From NCBI RefSeq assembly GCF_014207375.1, contig NZ_JACHEE010000009.1:1-64000 (forward strand): a stretch of DNA of 64,000 bases, in the 5' to 3' direction. This document shows, piece by piece, positions 23,551-33,357 of the stretch (within the stretch, counting starts at the first letter, position 1; the number at the start of each line of letters is the position of its first letter). The stretch comes from Arthrobacter sp. AZCC_0090. Lineage in GTDB: Bacteria; Actinomycetota; Actinomycetes; Actinomycetales; Micrococcaceae. Both the position numbers and the translations under genes were made by a program. The notes under the pieces are model-generated. The model did no database searches, was not told where the DNA came from, and worked only from the letters and a program-made list of their open reading frames with translations.

Positions 23551-24636
23551 CTACGACGTTGGGCGGTTCCCTCGTCCGCCCAAGGCGCGTGTGACGTCTC
23601 CGGCCTCTTTGAGGGTGGCGCGCAGTTCCTTCGGCAGGGAGAACAGCAAGTCTTCCTCCGCTGTCACCACCTCTTCAACTGCACCATAGCCATAATCGGC
23701 CAGCAAGCGGAGAACGTCCTGGACCAGGACCTCGGGTACGGAAGCGCCCGAAGTCACGCCGATGGTGGCAACGCCCTCGAACCAGCGTTCGTCAACCTCG
23801 TTCGCGAAATCGACCCGGTAGGAGGCCTTGGCCCCGTATTCAAGTGCCACTTCGACGAGCCGCACAGAGTTGGAGGAATTCGCGGACCCGACCACGATCA
23901 CCAGGTCCGCCTGCGGTGCAATCTTCTTGATGGCCACTTGGCGGTTGGTGGTGGCGTAGCAAATGTCGTCGCTGGGCGGATCCTGCAGCGTGGGGAACCG
24001 TTCCTTGAGCATCCGTACCGTCTCCATGGTCTCGTCCACGCTCAGGGTGGTCTGTGAAAGCCAGATGGTCTTCTCCGGATTGCGCACGGTGACCTTGTCA
24101 ACTTCGTGCGGACCGTTGATGATCTGGATGTGGTCCGGAGCTTCACCGGCCGTGCCTTCCACTTCCTCGTGACCGTCATGGCCGATGAGGAGAATGTCGT
24201 AGTCTTCCTTGGCGAAACGGACGGCTTCGCGGTGCACTTTCGTGACAAGGGGGCACGTGGCATCGATGGTACGCAGGCCGCGGTCCTCGGCCGACTGAAC
24301 AACGGCCGGGGACACTCCGTGGGCGGAGAAGATCACCAGTGCTCCTTCGGGCACCTCATCTGTCTCATCGACGAAGATGGCACCCTTCTCCTCCAGGGAG
24401 GTGACGACATGAACGTTGTGCACGATCTGCTTACGCACGTAGACGGGCGGGCCATAGTGTTCCAGCGCTTTCTCCACCGCGATGACTGCGCGATCGACTC
24501 CTGCACAGTATCCGCGAGGAGCCGCGAGCAGGACCCGCTTGGGGGCCGACACCGGGGCGGCGGCCAGCACCTCTTCCGGCGTCCGGCGCCTACGCGGGAC
24601 AGTGGGCATCGGAATGGAAACTGCTGAGCTGGTCAT
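23551..24636 (-). CDS. ispH: 4-hydroxy-3-methylbut-2-enyl diphosphate reductase
   Basis: Last enzyme of the MEP isoprenoid pathway; it converts HMBPP to IPP and DMAPP with a 4Fe-4S cluster. The three cluster cysteines are present: [11 protein letters not shown] (Cys44), [11 protein letters not shown] (Cys128) and ICYATTNRQ (Cys226). Also visible are [21 protein letters not shown] and [14 protein letters not shown]. Length of 361 residues includes an N-terminal extension of about 30 residues common in Actinobacteria. The ATG overlaps the stop of the upstream membrane protein gene by 4 bp. Confidence 0.97.
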   Translation of the reverse strand: MTSSAVSIPMPTVPRRRRTPEEVLAAAPVSAPKRVLLAAPRGYCAGVDRAVIAVEKALEHYGPPVYVRKQIVHNVHVVTSLEEKGAIFVDETDEVPEGALVIFSAHGVSPAVVQSAEDRGLRTIDATCPLVTKVHREAVRFAKEDYDILLIGHDGHEEVEGTAGEAPDHIQIINGPHEVDKVTVRNPEKTIWLSQTTLSVDETMETVRMLKERFPTLQDPPSDDICYATTNRQVAIKKIAPQADLVIVVGSANSSNSVRLVEVALEYGAKASYRVDFANEVDERWFEGVATIGVTSGASVPEVLVQDVLRLLADYGYGAVEEVVTAEEDLLFSLPKELRATLKEAGDVTRALGGRGNRPTS

Positions 24637-25511
24637 TCCTCCATGCTACCGGCAGCGTTCACCCGCACGCTCGGCCTGGCTTTGGGTGAGAAAATCGCAC
24701 CGAGCAGGCCGAGGAGCGCAAATACTCCCGCGGCAATCCAGGCGATGGTGATCCAGCCGTTGAAATTGTCGACCGACGCCGCCACCAACTCCCGCGCGAA
24801 AAGACCGCCTGTGGCGGTTCCGCCCAAGCCCGCATCGCCTGCGCCCTTCAGCACCGTCGTAGCCACTTGCCACAGTGCCGCGACTGCGGCCAGGCCCAGT
24901 CCGGTGAACAAGAGAAGCACACCCCTGCGTTTCGCGGCAAGCAGCCCCAGGACAAACAGCAGGACGGCGCCGAGGCCTGGAATCCACCACATCGGCGCGT
25001 ACGCGGCGATGGCGTCTACCTGCTGGCGCTGGGCGGGGCCGCCGATGTTGATCAGGGTGGAGTCCGGCGTCGCAATGGGGAGGCCGGTTGCCGCGTGGAG
25101 CCTGTCTGCGGCGAGCTTGGCCAGGGGCCCGACGTCGAGCACCAAGGACGTCCCCGCGGTCGAGTTCCCGGCACCGGTGTTGCCTGCGAAATTCAGTTGG
25201 TGGCTGCGGCGTACGGTTTCATTCCACGCTTGCGGGTATTCGGGCCACGTGGTCATCGCGGTGGCCGCATCTTTGAGGAAAGTGGCGCCAAGTTGCTCCA
25301 CCTGCGCCGGTAGATTGATTTTGGATTCCAGGCTTGCGACGGCGGTGGCCGCCAGGCGCGACTGGAACGCTTGGTCCTTCCCTAGCGAAGCCGTGAGCCC
25401 CACGAAACCGTCTTCACGAACGATGTTGGCGTCTGTCCATGCCATAGGGACGGCGATTCCTGTGAGCAGAAGGGCAAAGATCACTGCGATTGCAGAGACG
25501 AACGTGCGCAA
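24633..25511 (-). CDS. Actinobacterial membrane protein of unknown function
   Basis: A 292-residue protein with an N-terminal hydrophobic segment that is a signal or anchor helix ([20 protein letters not shown]), an extracytoplasmic region of about 150 residues ([24 protein letters not shown] onward), and three further membrane helices near 175-195, 200-220 and 255-275. The short tail is cytoplasmic. It directly precedes ispH with an ATGA overlap, so the two are co-transcribed. No catalytic motif is recognised. Confidence 0.75.
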   Translation of the reverse strand: MRTFVSAIAVIFALLLTGIAVPMAWTDANIVREDGFVGLTASLGKDQAFQSRLAATAVASLESKINLPAQVEQLGATFLKDAATAMTTWPEYPQAWNETVRRSHQLNFAGNTGAGNSTAGTSLVLDVGPLAKLAADRLHAATGLPIATPDSTLINIGGPAQRQQVDAIAAYAPMWWIPGLGAVLLFVLGLLAAKRRGVLLLFTGLGLAAVAALWQVATTVLKGAGDAGLGGTATGGLFARELVAASVDNFNGWITIAWIAAGVFALLGLLGAIFSPKARPSVRVNAAGSMEE

Positions 25512-25701
25512 TGGATTCCTCAGGTTTGGAGTACAGCAGTTCCAGCCGGGGCGACGACCAGAAAATGTCAGTCATGCATGCTACAAGGTATGGATAGAGT
25601 TGGAAGCCTGCCGCCAACTTTGAGGCAGCAAACTTTTCAGTAGCACTCATAGCTGCGGAGCTACCGGCAGCCCTTAGCAACGTACCAGCGAGGACGGAAC
25701 C

Positions 25702-25743
25702 ATGCACAAGCCACCAGCAGGAGGCTACCCGCGTGTCCTATGA
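25702..25743 (+). CDS. Possible 13-residue upstream frame overlapping xseA
   Basis: ATG at 25702, preceded by GAGGACGG, opens MHKPPAGGYPRVL and stops at 25741-25743, inside the first codons of xseA (GTG 25733). It spans the xseA ribosome site. It could couple or tune translation of the nuclease subunit; it may also be chance. Confidence 0.25.
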   Translation: MHKPPAGGYPRVL

Positions 25744-27073
25744 TGCCGTGCCCGGCGCCACGCCACAGCCGTTGCCAACCGCGGAGTCTCCCAAAGGAGA
25801 GTCAACACTGCCCGCCACGGCGTCGGAGACCACCCCGGACAATCCGTGGCCATTGCAACTGCTGTCCCGCAAGCTCAAGACGCACATAGAACGGGCTCCG
25901 GCGGCGTGGATTGAAGGCCAAGTCATCGAACTCAACCGTCGTGGAGGCAGCGCTTTCGTGACGTTGCGGGACACAGACGCTGAAATTTCTTTGCCTGCAT
26001 CGCTGTGGTCCAATGTCCTGGACCGCCAGAAGGTGCCGTTGGAGCGTGGCTCACGCGTCGTCGCATTGGTGAAGCCCGAATTCTGGCTTAAGACCGGCCG
26101 GCTCAACATGTCGATCAAAGACATCCGTCCGGTGGGCCTTGGCGATCTCCTCGCAAGAATCGAGCGCCTACGCCAGGCACTCGCCGCAGAGGGGTTGTTC
26201 TCAGACTCTCGGAAGAAGCGGCTGCCTTTACTCCCCCACCGGATCGGGCTCATCACGGGCCGCGATTCGGACGCCAAGAAAGACGTCCTGCGCAACGCGG
26301 CCCTTCGCTGGCCCGCCGTCGAATTCGCCATTCGCGAGGTCGCGGTCCAAGGGGTTACCGCAGTCACCCAGATCCTCGCCGCCCTCAGGGAGCTCGACGG
26401 CGATCCCCATGTGGATGTGATCGTGATCGCCCGTGGCGGCGGTGCTTTGGAGGATCTACTCCCCTTCAGCAACGAGGAACTGGTACGGGCGGTATCTGCT
26501 GCGGCTACTCCCGTGGTCAGCGCAATTGGCCATGAGGCCGATCACCCTATCTTGGACGACGTCGCCGATCTGCGGGCGTCCACGCCTACCGACGCCGCGA
26601 AGAGGATCGTGCCGGACGTCGCTGAAGAATTGGCGAGGGTCCGGCAGGCCCGCGAGCAACTGCACCGTAGCGTGGGCCGCCTGGTGGACCGGGAAACCGA
26701 TCGACTCCACGCTTTACGGTCACGCCCTGTTTTGGCTTCCCCCGAGGGAATGGTCACGGCGCGGGAAGAGGACGTCGAGCGACTCCGGAAACACGCGCAC
26801 ACGGCGGTGAGCGCCGCCGTCGTCCGCGCACTTGACCAGGTGCACCACCTCCGCGCCCAGATAAGGGCCTTGTCCCCGCAAAAAACGCTGGACCGCGGTT
26901 ACGCGGTGGTCCAAGTGACGGGAGCGGACGGCGTCGGCCACGATGTCGTCCGGAACCCGGACCAAGCCCCGGACGGCACCGAGCTGACCCTGCGGTTAGC
27001 GGAAGGCCGTCTCTCAGCCGTGTCTTCCGGAACTTCCGGACACCCAAGCAAAAAACAGCAGAATGAGGACTAA
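25733..27073 (+). CDS. xseA: Exodeoxyribonuclease VII large subunit
   Basis: Catalytic and DNA-binding subunit of the single-strand exonuclease ExoVII. After about 40 unconserved residues comes the OB-fold (WIEGQVIELNRRGGSAFVTLRDTDAEISL), then the catalytic domain with LPLLPHRIGLITGRDSDAKKDVL, VDVIVIARGGGALEDLLPFSNEELVRA and SAIGHEADHPILDDVADLRASTPTDAAK, a long coiled coil, and the terminal LDRGYAVV segment. GTG start with AGGAGG 8 nt upstream. The xseB gene follows after 3 nt. Confidence 0.96.
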   Translation: MSYDAVPGATPQPLPTAESPKGESTLPATASETTPDNPWPLQLLSRKLKTHIERAPAAWIEGQVIELNRRGGSAFVTLRDTDAEISLPASLWSNVLDRQKVPLERGSRVVALVKPEFWLKTGRLNMSIKDIRPVGLGDLLARIERLRQALAAEGLFSDSRKKRLPLLPHRIGLITGRDSDAKKDVLRNAALRWPAVEFAIREVAVQGVTAVTQILAALRELDGDPHVDVIVIARGGGALEDLLPFSNEELVRAVSAAATPVVSAIGHEADHPILDDVADLRASTPTDAAKRIVPDVAEELARVRQAREQLHRSVGRLVDRETDRLHALRSRPVLASPEGMVTAREEDVERLRKHAHTAVSAAVVRALDQVHHLRAQIRALSPQKTLDRGYAVVQVTGADGVGHDVVRNPDQAPDGTELTLRLAEGRLSAVSSGTSGHPSKKQQNED

Positions 27074-27076
27074 GAG

Positions 27077-27319
27077 ATGACAGCGGAGAACACCTCCCCC
27101 GAAGCCAAGGGTTCAGCTGAGAACCTGGACGCCCTCAGTTACGAGGAAGCCCGCGAGCAGCTGATGGGCGTTGTTGGCCGCCTTGAAGCCGGCGGAGCAA
27201 GCCTTGAGGAATCACTCGCGCTGTGGGAACGCGGCGAGGCGCTGGCCAAGCGCTGTGAAGAGTGGTTGGAAGGTGCCCGCAGGAGGCTTGCCGCGGCCCA
27301 GAGCAAGAGCGAGGAATAG
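27077..27319 (+). CDS. xseB: Exodeoxyribonuclease VII small subunit
   Basis: An 80-residue helical protein that binds the coiled coil of XseA. The family stretch is clear: [52 protein letters not shown], shown here as [10 protein letters not shown] through WLEGARRRL. Length and position directly after xseA are standard. Confidence 0.95.
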   Translation: MTAENTSPEAKGSAENLDALSYEEAREQLMGVVGRLEAGGASLEESLALWERGEALAKRCEEWLEGARRRLAAAQSKSEE

Positions 27320-27380
27320 CGAGGATTTGCGACGGCCACGCGCTGAGCATCAGGCACGTTGATTAGGCTTGGGCGGCACG

Positions 27381-28235
27381 TTAGGATTCGACGGCCAACG
27401 CCCGTTCAGCCGATACGTCAAAGTCCGCCTTCGGCCAGCTCAGGTCCAGCTTCGCGAGTGTCTCGAGGAGAAGCTCCTGGACGGCGATCCTCGCAAACCA
27501 CTTCTTGTTCGCTGGAACCACATACCATGGCGCCACCTCGGTTGACGTCTTCTCGAAGACGAGCTGATAGGCCTTCATGTAGGAATCCCAATGGGCACGT
27601 TCCTTGAGATCGCTCGCATTGTACTTCCAGTGCTTGGAAGGGTCGTCCAATCGCGCCAGCAAGCGCGCTTTCTGTTCATCGCTGCTGATGTTCAACATGA
27701 CCTTGACGATCGCAGTGCCTTGCTCGGCGAGTCGTGCCTCGAACTCGTTGATTGCTGCATAACGCCGTTCCAGTTCGGCCTCATCGGCCCAACCGTGCAC
27801 TCGGTGAATCAGCACGTCCTCGTAGTGGGAGCGGTCAAAAACCCCCACGAATCCAGGGGTAGGCAGAGCCTTCTCGATCCGCCAGAGGAAGTCGTGGGCT
27901 TTTTCCTCGTCCGTCGGAGCCTTGAAAGGGGCAACCTTGACTCCCTGCGGATCCATCGATCCCACGACGTGCTCAACAATCCCGCCTTTGCCGGCAGTGT
28001 CCATGGCTTGGAGGATCAACAGCACCCGTTTGGGGCTACCGAACTTCCCCTCGGCAAAGAGCATCTCCTGGAGCTCGTCCAAGCGGTCGTCCTGGGCCGC
28101 CAGCAAAGCGACCCCATCGGATTTCTTCCCCCTGTAGCCGGGCGTCGATTCCGGATCCACCCCGGACAGCGAGAAGCCCGGCCCGGCTTTCAGTTCCTTC
28201 GACGGACTGCGCTTGAAACCCACAACGGCGGCCAT
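27381..28235 (-). CDS. Polyphosphate kinase 2 family, polyphosphate:nucleotide phosphotransferase
   Basis: Transfers phosphate from polyphosphate to a nucleotide (AMP or ADP class cannot be settled by eye). Residues from the chosen start: Walker A-like AMDTAGKGGIVEHVV, then GVKVAPFKAPTDEEKAHDFLWR, FDRSHYEDVLIHRVH (Walker B region with catalytic Asp) and DDPSKHWKYNASDLKERAHWD. 284 residues, one PPK2 domain. The start at 28235 (MAAVVGFKRSP) has GGAGG 9 nt upstream and is preferred over the longer frame. It lies 50 bases after the aminotransferase stop on the same strand. Confidence 0.9.
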   Translation of the reverse strand: MAAVVGFKRSPSKELKAGPGFSLSGVDPESTPGYRGKKSDGVALLAAQDDRLDELQEMLFAEGKFGSPKRVLLILQAMDTAGKGGIVEHVVGSMDPQGVKVAPFKAPTDEEKAHDFLWRIEKALPTPGFVGVFDRSHYEDVLIHRVHGWADEAELERRYAAINEFEARLAEQGTAIVKVMLNISSDEQKARLLARLDDPSKHWKYNASDLKERAHWDSYMKAYQLVFEKTSTEVAPWYVVPANKKWFARIAVQELLLETLAKLDLSWPKADFDVSAERALAVES

Positions 28236-28284
28236 TCGACTTCCCCTCCGGTCTGGCCGCATTCATCGCGGCATGCACAACAGG

Positions 28285-29505
28285 CTAGTTGCCTTGGTAC
28301 CGCCCGAGGAAGTCCGCCATGCGGCCAATCGCTTCTTCAATGTCCTTGACGTTTGGCAGGGTCACCATCCGGAAGTGATCAGGACGCACCCAGTTGAAAG
28401 CCCGGCCGTGCGAGACAAGGATCTTTTGTTCCTTGAGCAGGTCGAGGACGAATTTCTCGTCATCGCGGATGTGATAGACCTCGGGGTCCAACTTCGGGAA
28501 CAGATAGAGGGCACCCCTGGCCTGCTGCGTGCTGACGCCGGGAATGGCGTTCAGAAGATCGTAGGCTTTGTTCCGCTGCTCCAGGAGCCTGCCGCCGGGC
28601 AGGATGAGATCGTTGATGCTCTGGTGGCCCCCCAAGGCGGTCTGGATGGCATGCTGTGCCGGTACGTTGGCGCACAAGCGCATGTTGGCCAGCAGGTTGA
28701 TGCCCTCGAGGTAGTCAGCGGCATCCTTCTTGGGGCCGGAGATGGCCATCCAGCCGGCACGGTAGCCACACACCCGGTAGGCCTTGGACAATCCACTGAA
28801 CGTCAGGCAGAGCACGTCGTCGCCGGTGAGCCCGGCAAGATTCACGTGGACAGCGTCTTCGTAGAGGATCTTCTCGTAAATTTCATCAGCGAAAACCACC
28901 AGACCATGCTTTTCGGCCAGAGCCACGATCTTCTTGAGGGTCTCCTCCGGGTACACGGCACCCGTGGGGTTATTGGGGTTGATGACCACGATGCCCTTGG
29001 TTTGAGGCGTGATCTTTGATTCCATGTCCTCAAGGTCCGGCTGCCAGCCCGATTCTTCGTCGCACAGATAGTGGACAGGGCGGCCGCCGGCCAGTGCCAC
29101 TGAAGCGGTCCAGAGTGGGTAATCGGGAGTGGGGATGAGGATCTCGTCTCCCACCTCCAGCAAGGCCATGAGCGACATGGTGATGAGCTCACTCACGCCG
29201 TTGCCCAGGTAGATGTCGTCAACGTGGATGTTTTGGATACCGCGGGTCTGGTAGTACTGCGAGACGGCGGTGCGGGCCGAGAAAATACCGCGCGAATCGC
29301 TGTATCCCTGGGCATGCGGCAGGTGGCGGATCATGTCCACCAAAATCGCGTCCGGCGCTTCAAATCCGAAGGGGGCCGGGTTTCCGATATTCAGTTTGAG
29401 GATACGGTGACCCTCTGCCTCCATCTGCTGGGCGGCCTGAAGAATCGGTCCACGGATGTCGTAAAGGACATTATGAAGCTTGGTGGACTGCTTGAATTCT
29501 GCCAT
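28285..29505 (-). CDS. PLP-dependent aminotransferase, AlaA/AlaT type
   Basis: Fold-type I aminotransferase of 406 residues. Conserved features: ILKLNIGNPAPFGF at the N-terminus, YLGNGVSELI (cofactor phosphate), PDYPLWTASV, INPNNPTGAVY, the pyridine-binding Asp in VVFADEIYEK, and LTFSGLSKAYRVCGYRAGW with the Schiff-base lysine at 241. The end FRMVTLP is typical. Sequence pattern matches glutamate:pyruvate aminotransferases that make alanine; the substrate is inferred. Confidence 0.88.
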   Translation of the reverse strand: MAEFKQSTKLHNVLYDIRGPILQAAQQMEAEGHRILKLNIGNPAPFGFEAPDAILVDMIRHLPHAQGYSDSRGIFSARTAVSQYYQTRGIQNIHVDDIYLGNGVSELITMSLMALLEVGDEILIPTPDYPLWTASVALAGGRPVHYLCDEESGWQPDLEDMESKITPQTKGIVVINPNNPTGAVYPEETLKKIVALAEKHGLVVFADEIYEKILYEDAVHVNLAGLTGDDVLCLTFSGLSKAYRVCGYRAGWMAISGPKKDAADYLEGINLLANMRLCANVPAQHAIQTALGGHQSINDLILPGGRLLEQRNKAYDLLNAIPGVSTQQARGALYLFPKLDPEVYHIRDDEKFVLDLLKEQKILVSHGRAFNWVRPDHFRMVTLPNVKDIEEAIGRMADFLGRYQGN

Positions 29506-29561
29506 CCATCAAATATGCCATACCGGGGATGTTCTTCAGTTGAGACGTCACTCACATACAC

Positions 29562-29603
29562 GACGACGGCGAGGCCCCCAAAGGGTCCCCCGCCGCCGTC
29601 GTC
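29562..29603 (-). terminator. Strong hairpin after the betaine-type transporter operon
   Basis: Stem GACGACGGCG/CGCCGTCGTC (10 bp, perfect) with a 22-nt loop, between the binding-protein stop at 29730 and the aminotransferase start. A second run of GC-rich symmetric sequence follows to about 29690. No T-run. Confidence 0.6.
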
Positions 29604-29729
29604 CTTGGCAGGGGCCTCCGCCGCCTGGGCCCCCGCTACCGAGGGGCCCCAATAGAGCTTGCGAGATTGGGGAGGTAGCGGGGAGGGTTCCCTGGACGAG
29701 CGGAGCGAGGCGAGGGAGGCGGTGGGGAC

Positions 29730-30674
29730 TTACTTCACGATCCCCTTGTCCTTGAGCCATGCGGCTGCAGCGTCCTTGGGGTTCTGCTTCTGGTTGCCGC
29801 TGACGGCGCGGTTGAGGTTGATGAGATCGTCCGTGGTCAGGATCTTGGACACGGCGTTGAGGGCGCCCTTCGCCTTGTCCGTCATCTTGGCCTTGTTGTA
29901 CAGCGGGAGGACCTGCTGGGCCTTGAAGTTGTTCTTGGGATCATCCAGGACCACCAAGGCGTTGTCCTGGATGGACGGCGTGGTGGTGTAGATGTCGGCA
30001 ACCTGGACGTCGTTGGACAACAGGGCCTGCAACGTCAAGTTACCGCCGCCGTCACTGAACGGCTTCAGGCCCTTGAGAACGCAGTTGTAGTTGGCCTTGA
30101 GGCCCGGGAACCCGTAGGCACGGGTCTCGAAGGTTGCCGGCGCCGCCATCGTGAAGTCCTGGCAGACCTTGGCGAGGTCCTCAATGGACTTGAGCCGGTA
30201 CTTCTCTGCCGTGGCCTTGGTAACAACCATCGCGTCCTTGTCTTCGGCTTTGGCAGCGTCCAGCACTCCCAATCCCTGCGGAAGCTTGCCGGGCAGCGCC
30301 TTGTAGACGTCATCGGCCGAAACCTGGGTAGCGTTCGCGTCCAGGTAGGACAGCAGGTTGCCGGAGTAGTCCGGAGCGAGATCGATCGAACCGTCCTGGA
30401 CGGCCTTGAAGTAGATTTCGCGCGATCCGATATTGGGTTTGGTGGTGGCAGTGACGCCCGCGGCGTTCAGTGCTCCCGCGTAGATTTCGGCGATGACCTG
30501 GCTCTCCGGGAAATCTGCCGAACCCACGGTCAGGGAGCCCCCCGCCCCGGAGGGAGCGTTGGTGGACGGCGTGGACAGCGGGCTGCCGCCACATGCGCTC
30601 AGGGCAAGCGCGACGCCGACTCCGGCCGCTAGGCCGCCGAGCCCGCGGCGGGTCAGGGTGACGGGGTGCTTCAT
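29730..30674 (-). CDS. Glycine betaine/choline-type ABC transporter binding lipoprotein (OpuC/ProX family)
   Basis: Binding protein of 314 residues. A twin-arginine-like start (LTRRGLGGLAAG) and hydrophobic core lead to lipobox LSACGG. The mature domain shows LTVGSADFPESQVIAEIYAGAL, IGSREIYFKAVQDGSIDLAPDYSGNLL and a C-terminal LTTDDLINLNRAV, all typical of osmoprotectant-binding proteins. Last gene of a four-gene operon, overlapping the permease gene by 4 bp. The ligand (betaine, choline, carnitine or other) is inferred from family. Confidence 0.92.
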   Translation of the reverse strand: MKHPVTLTRRGLGGLAAGVGVALALSACGGSPLSTPSTNAPSGAGGSLTVGSADFPESQVIAEIYAGALNAAGVTATTKPNIGSREIYFKAVQDGSIDLAPDYSGNLLSYLDANATQVSADDVYKALPGKLPQGLGVLDAAKAEDKDAMVVTKATAEKYRLKSIEDLAKVCQDFTMAAPATFETRAYGFPGLKANYNCVLKGLKPFSDGGGNLTLQALLSNDVQVADIYTTTPSIQDNALVVLDDPKNNFKAQQVLPLYNKAKMTDKAKGALNAVSKILTTDDLINLNRAVSGNQKQNPKDAAAAWLKDKGIVK

Positions 30675-31417
30675 GCGGTACCTCCTTGAACGGCAGCCCC
30701 CGCTGGTGCAGCGGCTGCGAGATCTCCGGCTGCCTTGTGGCCGCCGTTGGAATCGATGGAAAGTCCCGGCGGGAGCAGAATCTTCTGCACCAGCGCCAGA
30801 ATGAGGTCGACGGCGATTGCCAACGCCGCGATGAGCAGTGACCCGCCGAGCATGCGGGGGAAGTCCTGGAGGACCAATCCGTCAAAAAGATAACGCCCCA
30901 AGCCTCCCAACGGAAGATAGGCCACCACGGAAACCGTCGCGATGACTTGCAGGACCGCAGTGCGGATGCCACCAAACATGACCTGCAGGCCGTTGGGCAG
31001 TTCCACTCGGAACAGAATCTGGAGTTCTGTCATGCCCATGGCCCGGGCTCCGTCAACAACCGTTGGATCCACGCTGGAAATCCCGGCGTACGTCCCGGCC
31101 AGGAGGGGCGGCACCGTCAAGATGACCAAGGCCCAGACGGGTGGCATGAGTCCGCTTCCGGCCAACAGGGCGAAAAGGACGAGCAGACCAAGGGTGGGAA
31201 GTGCTCGCAGGGCCCCGGCGAACGCCACGGCAACGACGCGTCCATGTCCTGTGTGGCCGATGAAGAGGCCCACCGGCACGGCGATGGCCGCGGCAATTAC
31301 CAGGACCAACCCGGAATACTCCAGGTGCTCCAGGAGCCTCGTGGCGATTCCACCGCTTCCTGACCAATGCACCGGATCCGTGAGCCACGCGAGGGTGTCG
31401 ACGAAGATGTTGCTCAT
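30671..31417 (-). CDS. Osmoprotectant ABC transporter permease
   Basis: Permease of 248 residues, start at 31417 (MSNIFVDTLAWL) chosen for the ATGA overlap with the preceding permease. Membrane helices include LVLVIAAAIAVPVGLFIGHTG and LPTLGLLVLFALLAGSG, and the cytoplasmic EAA-like loop DPTVVDGARAMGMTELQILFRVELPNGL. The C-terminus LPPGLSIDSNGG is short. It forms the membrane channel together with the product of 31414-32136. Confidence 0.92.
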   Translation of the reverse strand: MSNIFVDTLAWLTDPVHWSGSGGIATRLLEHLEYSGLVLVIAAAIAVPVGLFIGHTGHGRVVAVAFAGALRALPTLGLLVLFALLAGSGLMPPVWALVILTVPPLLAGTYAGISSVDPTVVDGARAMGMTELQILFRVELPNGLQVMFGGIRTAVLQVIATVSVVAYLPLGGLGRYLFDGLVLQDFPRMLGGSLLIAALAIAVDLILALVQKILLPPGLSIDSNGGHKAAGDLAAAAPAGAAVQGGTA

Positions 31418-32136
31418 CGGCCGGCCTCCGCGTGGATCCCGGCATCCGCGATGAACTGCGCCGCTGTGGTATCCGCTTTGGTGTCTTGCTTGGCGGTTGC
31501 GGCACTGGCCCGCGTCCACGGTGTCAGCAGCTTCTCCAGCAGAACCAGGACCGTGTCCATGATGAGGGCCAGCAGAAGGATGGCGATGATGCCGACCACT
31601 ACCTCTGTGACGAACGCCCGCTGCAGGCCGTCGGTGAACAGCATTCCGAGGTTCCCGACACCCAGGAGCGCGGCGACGCTGACGAGGGAAATATTGCTGA
31701 CGGACACCACGCGCAGGCCAGCGAAAAGCACGGGCAAGGAAAGGGGCAGGTCGATCTGCAGGAACCGAGCGGTCGGCTTGAAACCCATGGATACGGCCGC
31801 CATCCGGAGGTCGTCGTCCACGGAATCGAAAGCGTCCATGGCAGCCCGCACCAGCAAGGCAACGGCGTAGATGGTGAGGGCAACCACCACGTTGAGCGGA
31901 TCCAGGATCCGGGTTCCCAGGATCGGCGGAAGGATGATGAAAAGCGCCAAGGAGGGGATGGTGTACAGCAGTGAACTTCCCGTGGTGACCGCGGCCCTGA
32001 GGGTTCGGTTCCTGCGAGCCAGTTGCCCCAGGGGCACGGCGATGAGCAGCCCCAAAACCATGGGAATCAGGGCCAGGACAAGGTGCTCACCCGCCCGTTG
32101 GAAGACCATTCCGCTGTTCGCCAGGAACCATTCCAT
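31414..32136 (-). CDS. Osmoprotectant ABC transporter permease
   Basis: Second permease of the importer, 240 residues. It begins MEWFLANSGMVFQRAGEHLVL and includes VLGLLIAVPLGQLARR, SSLLYTIPSLALFIILPPILG, the EAA-like loop DDDLRMAAVSMGFKPTARFLQIDLPLSLP and VAALLGVGNLGMLFTDGLQRA, all standard for OpuCB/OpuCD-type proteins. The ATG shares its A with the stop of the ATPase gene (TGATG), so translation is coupled. Confidence 0.92.
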   Translation of the reverse strand: MEWFLANSGMVFQRAGEHLVLALIPMVLGLLIAVPLGQLARRNRTLRAAVTTGSSLLYTIPSLALFIILPPILGTRILDPLNVVVALTIYAVALLVRAAMDAFDSVDDDLRMAAVSMGFKPTARFLQIDLPLSLPVLFAGLRVVSVSNISLVSVAALLGVGNLGMLFTDGLQRAFVTEVVVGIIAILLLALIMDTVLVLLEKLLTPWTRASAATAKQDTKADTTAAQFIADAGIHAEAGR

Positions 32137-33221
32137 CAGGGGGCATCCTCCCGGTTGTGCCGGGTTTTTTCGATCAGGGCCAGCACTTCCTCCGCTTTGA
32201 GGACACCGGCGAGCCTGCCGCCGTCGTCGACCACCACGCCGAGGCCCGAAGGCGAGGACAAAGCCGCATCCAGCGCCCGGCGGAGCGTATCCCCACGCCG
32301 GAACAGGGAACCTCCGGGAACCAGTCCGGCCCCGTCACGCGGCGAGGCCCATCCCATGGGCCGGGAGTCGCCGTCGAGCACCAATGCCCATTCGCCGCTG
32401 CTCGCGCCGAGTTGCGACGCGTCGACGGTCTTGACAGGATGCACCGGCACGGCATCGGCGGCGTTGAAGGCCAGGTGCCGGAATCCCCTGTCGCGTCCAA
32501 CAAAAGAGGCCACGAAATCGTTGGCGGGGGCACGAAGGATCTCTTCTGGCGCCGCATATTGCGCCAGCTTGCCCCCGACGGCGAAGACGGCCACTTTGTC
32601 GCCGAGCACCGTGGCTTCATCGATGTCGTGGGTGACGAAGACGATGGTCTTGGCCAGCTCGCGCTGAAGCCGGAGGAGTTCCCGCTGGAGTTCGTCGCGA
32701 ACCACGGGATCCACTGCGCTGAAGGGCTCATCCATGAGCAGTACCGGCGGGTCGGCCGCCAGCGCTCGCGCTACCCCGACGCGCTGCTGCTGGCCGCCGG
32801 ACAATTGGGACGGGTACCGCTTGCCAAGCACAGAAGCCAGCCCGACGACGTCGAGCAATTCTTGCGCGCGTTTGCGGGCTGCCGCCTTGGAGACACCGTT
32901 GAGCCTCGGAACGGTGGCGATGTTGTCCAGCACCGAGCGGTGAGGCATCAGCCCTGAGGACTGCATGACATATCCCATGGAGCGGCGCAACTGGGCAGCC
33001 GGTTCGTTCGAAACGTCCTTGCCGGCCACGGTGATGGTGCCCGACGTGGGCTCCACCATGCGGTTGATCATCCGCAGCGAGGTGGTTTTTCCGCAGCCCG
33101 AAGGCCCGACGAACACGGTGATTGCACCTTTGTCGATGGACATGCTCAATCCATCAACCGCGGGTTGCCCGCCCTGATACTGCTTGGTGACGCTCTGGAA
33201 CTCAATCATGGCTTCAGCCAT
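32136..33221 (-). CDS. Osmoprotectant ABC transporter ATP-binding protein with CBS-like tail
   Basis: ATPase of 361 residues from the start MAEAMIEF. Walker A is GPSGCGKTTS, Q-loop YVMQSSGLMPHRSV, signature LSGGQQQRVGVARAL and Walker B VLLMDEPFSAVD, with the D-loop variant DPVVRDELQ typical of the glycine betaine family. Residues past about 260 form a regulatory domain with a CBS-like half (GDTLRRALDAALSSPSGLGVVVDDGGRLAGVL), which senses ionic strength in OpuA-type systems. First gene of the operon. Confidence 0.93.
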   Translation of the reverse strand: MAEAMIEFQSVTKQYQGGQPAVDGLSMSIDKGAITVFVGPSGCGKTTSLRMINRMVEPTSGTITVAGKDVSNEPAAQLRRSMGYVMQSSGLMPHRSVLDNIATVPRLNGVSKAAARKRAQELLDVVGLASVLGKRYPSQLSGGQQQRVGVARALAADPPVLLMDEPFSAVDPVVRDELQRELLRLQRELAKTIVFVTHDIDEATVLGDKVAVFAVGGKLAQYAAPEEILRAPANDFVASFVGRDRGFRHLAFNAADAVPVHPVKTVDASQLGASSGEWALVLDGDSRPMGWASPRDGAGLVPGGSLFRRGDTLRRALDAALSSPSGLGVVVDDGGRLAGVLKAEEVLALIEKTRHNREDAP

Positions 33222-33357
33222 TCCCGGGCTTACCTCACTGCTAGGCGGCAATATCAACGATGGAAACGATTCAACAGTGACCTGATGTTTCTACAGCCTA
33301 GCCAGCACCACCGACGATGTCAGCGCAGGCGCGAAGACCGTAATGAATCGGCAATGC

